Shown here: positions 58,538 through 64,000 of the stretch, piece by piece
Position numbering within the stretch: the stretch's first letter is position 1
Layout of the letters: every line of letters starts with the position of its first letter
DNA from: Hygrophila difformis
Lineage: Eukaryota; Streptophyta; Magnoliopsida; Lamiales; Acanthaceae
Direction of reading: 5' to 3'
Length of the DNA stretch: 64,000 bases
NCBI GenBank assembly: GCA_030278955.1
Contig: JAOANR010000013.1
Location: 39,592,191-39,656,190 of the forward strand
Notes under the pieces: model-generated
Database searches by the model: none
What the model saw: only the letters and a program-made list of their open reading frames with translations
Told to the model about the DNA's origin: nothing
Translations under genes and position numbers: made by a program

Positions 58538-59993
58538 TTAAGAGAATTTTACTTCATATATCTCATCTCCTAATTCTGGTCCACTTATACTTTCTAGATC
58601 TGATTCTATTTATTTGAATATTTGTTCATCTATAATATCATATTCCATAAATCTTACTTGTTTTTTATTTGGTTTTGTACAATCACTTGCAAAGTGTCCT
58701 ATTTCTCCACAGTTATAACATTTACATGTGGTTGGATTCTTTTTATTTTGTCTTTTATCATTTCTTCTTTTATAATATTTTTTTTCCAAATTTTGGCTTA
58801 AAGAATTTTTTCTTATTAAAGATTTTAAATCTTTTTCCTTTCTTAAATTTTCTTTTTATTGGTTTAAATTTTTTAAATCTCTTATTTTTTCTATATGATT
58901 TATATTTTCCCCATTCAAAATTTTCTGCATTTTCTTGACAGCATAAATCAGCAGTTTTATTATATATTTTAGTGTGGTCTAATATTTTTCTTTGATAACA
59001 CAACTCAGTTATTACTTGTCTTATCAATCTTATTCTACTTCCTAAATTATTCGGATAGTCATTTTTATTTTGAATCCATGTTTTCCACATATATTCATCC
59101 CATGGTGAGGGCAATTTTGAAAATATAGAGTTCATGGTGTGTTCATTATTTTGTGAGCTTGTATAAGCTGTATAATAGTAACTTTTAAATTGTTCAGAGA
59201 ATTGATAAAAAAAGCATAAATCTCTTAGTCTTATTTTATTTAATCTTAGTAACGCTTGATCTCGTTCTTCTATTATAGCATTATTATCTAAGCTCTGTAC
59301 TCCTAGGAATTATTCTTGTATGATATTGATAAATTCCTCTATTCCTATGTTTACATCTTGTCCAAATCCCTGAGTAATTGTATTCATATAAGTTTGTTTT
59401 GTATTTGAGGAAATTCCTGCAAGGAATTGTGCCACATTTCCTTGGACTAGATTACATATTTTTAGTGTTTTTGCTCTTGACGTACTTTCTTCTGACATTA
59501 AATGTATTCTTATTATATGTTTCCATTTTTCTAGTTCTAGACTTGGCTGTTTAAGACAATCCAGGTTTAGGAATATTGCATCTCTTGGTCTCACATTTCC
59601 TATTCTTGTTTCTTTTAACTCAAAATCTTCATTGTATTTCCAAATTTCTTTTTTAGAGGTTGTTTTTCTTATTGGAAAATTTCTTGAAGGTAAATTTTGT
59701 AATCTACTTTGAGAATTGTCTACATTTCGTCTATTTGTAGTTTGATCTACTTCCATTGGTATAGTTCCTGTTACACCTTCTCTTGGCAAGGTAGTGCTAG
59801 TTTCTCCAACTACTTCTGATGATGGTAAATATAATCTATGATTATTCATAAAGACTTTATGTTGTTCTTCCAAATCGCTTTCATTAGTTTCTAATTCTGT
59901 TTCTGAAAATGTTCCTGTATATATTGGTTCTAAATTTAGTTGTTCTAAATCACTACTTAATTCATTTATTAAGTCTTCTATACTTATATTCAT
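58538..59993 (-). pseudogene. Pararetroviral coat protein with CCHC knuckle, interrupted
   Basis: It begins at an ATG overlapping the previous stop (ATGA). The N-terminus is acidic. The capsid core is around RPRDAIFLNLDCL, WKHIIRIHLM and GNVAQFLAGIS. An in-frame TAA at 59310-59312 interrupts it; the same frame resumes and runs to 58770 through a strongly basic Lys/Phe-rich region. A frameshift then leads to the zinc knuckle CYNCGEIGHFASDC (58679-58720) and the stop at 58538-58540. Order and motif match caulimovirid coat proteins, which package the DNA genome. Confidence 0.85.
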
Positions 59994-60343
59994 TCTGTTT
60001 CTTCTTTATCTTCTCTATTTTCTAATTTATCTTCCTTTAGTTCTTCATTTATCTTTTTTAATTTTTCTACTTTGTCTATAAGAATTATAATTTTGTTTTG
60101 TTTGTTTAGTTTTTCTATTTCTTTCATCATTACTCTATGATCGAGACTTCCTGGTTCTGGTGTCTTCTCCCATTTCGGCAGTGGGAGTGACTTTTCTAAT
60201 TCTACTTGCTTTTGTGGAGTTTTAATTATTGTTTTGTCTATGTATCTTTCGATATTGTAGAGTCTTGTATCTAGACTTATCATTAGTTCTTTTATTAGTT
60301 CAATTCCATCTTTTATTGTTTCTAAATCTTCTAGATAACTCAT
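59990..60343 (-). CDS. Small pararetroviral ORF, coiled-coil, 117 residues
   Basis: ATG overlaps the previous stop by ATGA, and its own stop overlaps the coat start the same way. It is predicted to be largely helical (IELIKELMISLDTRLYNIERYI, then KLNKQNKIIILIDKVEKLKK) and is charged at the end. Position and coiled coil suggest a virion-associated protein, as in badnavirus or tungrovirus ORF2. No enzyme motif. Confidence 0.65.
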   Translation of the reverse strand: MSYLEDLETIKDGIELIKELMISLDTRLYNIERYIDKTIIKTPQKQVELEKSLPLPKWEKTPEPGSLDHRVMMKEIEKLNKQNKIIILIDKVEKLKKINEELKEDKLENREDKEETE

Positions 60344-60666
60344 CTTCTAATATTTCTTATGTTTCTAATGAAGTCGTTTACTTCATCTATTTCAGTTTCC
60401 CTTTCTAATTCTTCTATTTCTATTATTTCTAATTCATTTAAATACCATTCTTTTATTAACTCCGATTCTTCTTTTTCTGGATCTATGTGTTTTTGTATAA
60501 TTACATATGCTTCTCTTTCATCTATCATTTTAGAAATCTTGAATTTTATTCTTAATAGTTTTTGTTTCATTATTATGGTACTTATATCTTGTGGTTGACT
60601 TTCTATTTCATGAATTTTATTAGTTAGTCTTTCTATTGTTTCATTTTCTAACTTTATTCCTGGCAT
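60340..60666 (-). CDS. Small pararetroviral ORF, 108 residues
   Basis: ATG at 60664-60666 (MPGIKLENET), seven bases after paired stops that end the preceding frame. The end overlaps the next ORF by ATGA. It is highly charged and helical (ELEIIEIEELERETEIDEV). I do not recognise the family. Tight coupling suggests translation from one polycistronic RNA by reinitiation or leaky scanning. Confidence 0.6.
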   Translation of the reverse strand: MPGIKLENETIERLTNKIHEIESQPQDISTIIMKQKLLRIKFKISKMIDEREAYVIIQKHIDPEKEESELIKEWYLNELEIIEIEELERETEIDEVNDFIRNIRNIRR

Positions 60667-60670
60667 CTTA

Positions 60671-61403
60671 TTAGTCTTCACTATAATTTGATTCTTGATC
60701 TGAAAATTCGGGTGAAGGTGCTCTAGTAAACATGGTGTTGTGTATTATATATCCTGGAAATATTCTGTAAGTTGTAATTTTATTGTTGATTATAGTTAAT
60801 TTGACTTGTGATACTAACTCTTGTTCTTCATCTCTTTTTTATATAATTTGTATTAAATTACCATTATATTCTTCCATTTCGATTATATAGTTTCCTATCC
60901 AAAGTAATCTTTTTCCTCTATTTCCTAGTCTTATTCCATATTCTTCATCGTTTTGCAATCTATTTAATTCTTCTTCTTCTGTCTATGTATGTTTTTCTTT
61001 ATTCTATCTGTTGATCCATATTTTCTATTTCTCTTTGGCTTATTTCATGATCAGGATTAAATGTGGGTGTTAAAAATCTTCGATTATCGTTGGTTCTTAT
61101 TTCTGTAAGTGGTCTTATTTGTGGTTCTAATCCTCTTATTCTGTTTAGAAATGCTCTTTCAATTCTTGCTTGTATCATCAAGCTATCGGTGTTATTTTGT
61201 GCATATTCATCATTTCTATTTATTATATAGTTTTCAGTATCGAGTGGATTAATCGTACTTAGTGGATAATCTATTTCTTGATTTTCATCTAAAGGATATC
61301 TTGCTGTTGGAATATATTCTGGGTATAGTTGTTCTGAAGTATCTAATCTTAATCTTGACATATGATAGTTTAATATATGATCATTATTATTATGGTCACT
61401 CAT
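60671..61403 (-). pseudogene. First pararetroviral ORF, broken
   Basis: Open from ATG 61401-61403 (MSDHNNNDHIL) to a stop at 60999. A second stretch in another frame (YRIFPGYIIHNTMF, then APSPEFSDQESNY) ends with TAATAA at 60668-60673, just before the next ORF. An internal stop also lies in the second part. The intact product would have been about 240 residues. No domain is recognised. The frame is also open upstream through the primer binding site, with a TTG at 61434-61436. Confidence 0.55.
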
Positions 61404-61423
61404 GTCCAGATTAATCGTTCTGG

Positions 61424-61435
61424 GCTCTGATACCA
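61424..61435 (-). promoter_or_regulatory. Primer binding site, tRNA-Met type
   Basis: TGGTATCAGAGC on the minus strand, complementary to the initiator tRNA-Met 3' end. It is placed just before the first ORF, as expected for caulimovirids. Confidence 0.9.
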
Positions 61436-61505
61436 AATTGTTATAGTGGTTGAATGGTTGAATATAAAAATATTTTAATTAATTTTGTTGTGTTACTGGT
61501 TGTAT

Positions 61506-61769
61506 TTAATCAGAATAATATTCACCATAATTACTTAAATTGTCTGGTGGTTCTTCATCATAGTTTTCACTATCTGATCCTATTCTGAGTAAAATTATTC
61601 TGTCCTAAAAACTTTTTTCTTCCGAATAGGGATATACATTTTGATTATATTCAATTAAAAATATGAGTTTAGTATAAACAATGTCATTCCAATGTTCAAT
61701 TCTTTCTTCCATAGTTTGTAAATATATTCCATATTCGTATATTAATGAATTTATTTCTTCTTGATTCAT
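61506..61769 (-). pseudogene. Small decayed ORF upstream of the primer binding site
   Basis: ATG at 61767-61769, one internal TAG, and TAA at 61506-61508, 87 residues in one frame (MNQEEINSLIYEYG, TMEERIEHWNDIVY, SDSENYDEEPPDNL). It is similar in composition to the other small ORFs of this element. It would lie in the genomic RNA leader, where such a long ORF is unusual. Confidence 0.45.
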
Positions 61770-62105
61770 TTTTTATAAGTTAATTATTTTAGTGGGTTTA
61801 CAAAGTAAATGGAGTTTATGGTCAAGTTGTAGAGTGTGTCTCATGCTTAAATATAAATTTATTGGGAAGTTAGGTGGGGTACTATTTTAAAGTCAAAACT
61901 TGAATGGGTCCTCTTTTATAAGTTTTTTACAATGGGTCTTTTTAAAATACAAACTAATTCTAATAGGTCCTTTACTCTAATTTGCCCTCCAATTAACTTC
62001 CACATTTTATTCAAATTCACTTTAATTCAACAATTTTTCAATATTTCAGAATATAATCTCTAAAAATTTATATCTGATTACAAAATTTATTTTTGAGACC
62101 TCTTG

Positions 62106-62312
62106 TATAATACCCGGAGAATGACTTAAATGGAGTGAAATAAGTTACTTATATTAAGTATCTTTTTTCTTGGTAGTCATCCTATAATATAAGAACTCCA
62201 AAGTTAAGCGTACTTGTCTTGGGGTAATTCTAGGATGAGTGACCTCCTTGAAAGTCTCTCTGTCTAGAGTAGCATCATGTCTTTCCGCTACGTTGAATAT
62301 GGGGGTGTTACA
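62106..62312 (+). mobile_element. Cassandra-type solo LTR with 5S rRNA-like sequence
   Basis: 207 bp ending GGGGGTGTTACA and beginning TATAATACCC (a TG-start altered to TA). TCTTG flanks both sides (62101-62105, 62313-62317). Inside, about 62190-62256, are GAACTCC, AGTTAAGCG, CTAGGATG and GTGACCTCCTTG in the order of the 5S rRNA gene's internal promoter, the hallmark of Cassandra TRIM LTRs. Several 5S positions are changed. Confidence 0.88.
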
Positions 62313-62371
62313 TCTTGCTATTCAAAATACTGGTTGTGCGCAGTAGCAAATCCAAGGAGGTTAAAGATAAA

Positions 62372-62674
62372 GGGTATGTTTGGAAAATAATTAGAGTTTA
62401 GCATCTGGAGTTTAGAGATTAGAGTCTGGAGTTTGAAATTAATGGTAATAAATGGTTTTAATGGTGTTTGGTAATGTAATTTTAAATTAAAGTTTAGAGT
62501 TTGGAGTTTGGAAAGTTAAAAGCTATGAGAGAGGAGCGTTCTGAGTTTAGAAATTAGAGATTAAAATTTGACGGTTACTGTAATTAGCGTTTACTATAAA
62601 TAGGATTTTAGGCTTTTTAGTATGTATTTTAAAAGCTAAACGCTAGTCGCTAGCGTCTTTTCCCAAACACAGCC
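62372..62674. mobile_element. Possible hAT-like MITE
   Basis: 303 bp with ends GGGTATGTTTGGAAAA and, reversed, GGCTGTGTTTGGGAAAA. The interior repeats GTTTAGAG/GAGTTTAGA blocks. A clear target duplication was not found, so the class is uncertain. Confidence 0.4.
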
Positions 62675-62856
62675 AAAAGGTGGGTGAGGGACCTAGCAAT
62701 TTAAGGAAGCCCCATCTTTTTTATCAAATAAAAACAATAATATCCCTCCATTCCTAAATAGTTGTCTCTTTCAGCTCAATTTCAATAACCAATGTTTGCA
62801 TTAATTAACTCATAAATTTACACTTTTACCCTTCAACTACACTCATTCTTAATAAA

Positions 62857-63947
62857 GGGTTCGGTTATGGTGCGATTGAGAAATCCGCAGCACATCAAGG
62901 CGAAGATCTCAACCATTCATTTAAAATCTAAGGGTTGTAAATGAAAAAGGGTATAATTGTCATAATGAAATCATAACCCTATATTTAGTATGTTATCATA
63001 TCTAATACTTGGTAAATCATATCAAAGATTTGGTAATCGTATCTAATATTTCAAATAATATTTGGTTACAAATCTATTAATAGATTATTTCAGCGATGCT
63101 ACAAAAAAATAATTCTGGGTGATGCTATCAAAAATATTGCATGAAGAATTCAGCGACTGTGCAAAGCATAATTCAGCGACACAATCAAGAAGAAGTCAGC
63201 GATGCTACAAAATAAAATTCCGCGGTGCATCAAAAAACAATTCAGTGATGCTATCAAAATAATTCAGGACACTACCTAGAAGTATTCAGCGACCCTGCCT
63301 ATAAGAATTCAGCCACACAGTCAAGAAGAATTCAACGATGCTACCAAAATACAATTCTGTGGTGCTACCGAAAATAATTTAGTGATGCTATCAAATATAT
63401 TTCACCGACTATATGTATAGGAATTCAGCGACCACACTTAGAAGAATTCAGCGACACTGGCGAGAAGACGACTTTGCAAAGAAGAATTCAGTGATGCTAC
63501 GAAATACAATGCAGCGATGATACCAAAAATAATTCAGCGACGTTTTCATGAACATTTCAGCGACCTTATCAAGAACAATTCAGCGATGCTATCAAGAACA
63601 ATTCAGCGACTTTTCATCAGCAAATTCAGCGACTCAACTATGAACATTTCGGGTATGTTTTCATGAACAATTCAACGATTTTATTTTAAAACATTTCATC
63701 GACTTACATGTATGTATAGCAACATAATTAAGTAAATTGGAAGGTAATGTAATATCGATCTTTGAAATGTAGAGAAGAAGAGAAGAAGAACGGAAGACGG
63801 AAGAACGTTCATTCTCAAATAATATAGCAAATTTACTATTTTAACTTTCAAGTTAATCTCAACCGTTGATTTACAAAATTAATCAATGGTGGAAATCTGC
63901 CGCAGTACATCAAGTCAAATAACTTGATCGCACCCTAACCAAAACCC
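62857..63947. mobile_element. Non-autonomous DNA transposon carrying a minisatellite
   Basis: The ends are GGGTTCGGTTATGGTGCGAT and, reversed, GGGTTTTGGTTAGGGTGCGAT, flanked by TTAATAAA on both sides (62849-62856 and 63948-63955; possibly nine bases with a preceding C). An 8-9 bp duplication fits hAT or Mutator-like elements. There is no coding capacity. Subterminal blocks such as ATCTCAACC and AAATC(T)GC(C)GCAG are also repeated in direct orientation at the two ends. Confidence 0.8.
63088..63715 (+). repeat. Degenerate 23-bp minisatellite, about 26 units
   Basis: Units of 22-24 bp start with ATTCAGCGA followed by a variable half such as TGCTACAAAATA or CACAGTCAAGAAG. Similar unit types recur every sixth unit: GATGCTAC units begin near 63194, 63330 and 63486. 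This gives a higher-order period of about 136-139 bp, with one extra ~17-bp duplication in between. Confidence 0.85.
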
Positions 63948-64000
63948 TTAATAAACGTCCAACAAATAGCATTTATGTAAAGTAAAGGGCAATATAGTAA

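Larger units (their letters stand above)
55490..61800 (-). mobile_element. Defective endogenous pararetrovirus (Caulimoviridae-like)
   Basis: On the minus strand the order is: primer binding site for tRNA-Met (61424-61435), a broken first ORF, two small ORFs, coat protein, movement-protein-like start, reverse transcriptase and RNase H, a last ORF, then promoter, TATA box and poly(A) signal. The small ORFs and coat frame are joined by ATGA overlaps. There is no integrase. Coat before movement protein is the order of the cavemovirus/solendovirus side of the family. Stops, frameshifts and one large deletion make it inactive. Borders are uncertain by a few hundred bases. Confidence 0.85.

Noticed and set aside
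62190..62256. Functional 5S rRNA gene
   Set aside because: Only part of the 5S sequence is present, several positions are changed, and it lies within an LTR with a 5-bp target duplication.
63088..63715. CRISPR-like array of regularly spaced ATTCAGCGA repeats
   Set aside because: The units are contiguous degenerate 23-bp tandem repeats without conserved repeats plus unique spacers, inside a plant transposon with inverted ends.

Overview
The window is nuclear DNA of a eudicot plant. Two ordinary intron-containing plant genes on the + strand, an ARF GTPase-activating protein gene and a cytosolic pyruvate kinase gene, lie in DNA dominated by plant transposable elements and one endogenous pararetrovirus. 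I cannot place the species.

Positions 1-21487 (- strand) read as one very large Ty3/Gypsy element of the Athila type. It has a probable 5' LTR (18184-21487), a perfect tRNA-Asp-type primer binding site (18166-18183), gag, an in-frame UAG, and an intact protease-RT-RNase H-integrase frame. After pol comes a cluster of five F-box genes or exons (5901-11515). Next are an unrecognised 857-residue basic protein and a broken 'plant transposon protein' (env-region) frame. No 3' LTR is seen, so the element, if single, runs off the left edge and exceeds 21 kb. Short hairpins with a CTCGC/GCGAG base occur both in the LTR and just after pol.

Positions 21.5-33.6 kb hold unidentified exon-like fragments, a 5'-truncated LINE (23173-24106, 17-bp target duplication), a GC-rich patch, a candidate MITE, and a nearly full-length but decayed L1-type LINE (27268-32882, 12-15 bp target duplication).

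Positions 33.6-46.3 kb hold a 19-exon gene for a 781-residue ACAP-type ARF-GAP (BAR-PH-ArfGAP-ankyrin). Two of its introns use GC donors, and one of these carries a 338-bp TRIM element with identical 119-bp LTRs. Between this gene and pyruvate kinase (51.5-54.5 kb, three coding exons, 510 residues) lie three Stowaway-like MITEs and a 1.23-kb Mutator-like foldback element.

Positions 55.5-61.8 kb (- strand) are a defective caulimovirid-like endogenous pararetrovirus. It has a tRNA-Met primer binding site, small ORFs joined by ATGA overlaps, coat protein with a CCHC knuckle, a movement-protein-like start fused by deletion to the reverse transcriptase, RNase H, a last ORF, and a promoter with TATA box and poly(A) signal. 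Past it are a Cassandra-type solo LTR with 5S rRNA-like sequence, a MITE-like element, and a 1.09-kb DNA transposon containing a degenerate 23-bp minisatellite with higher-order periodicity.

Exon joins and element boundaries were read by eye from splice signals, frames and target duplications. Family assignments rest on recognised motifs and no database search was run.
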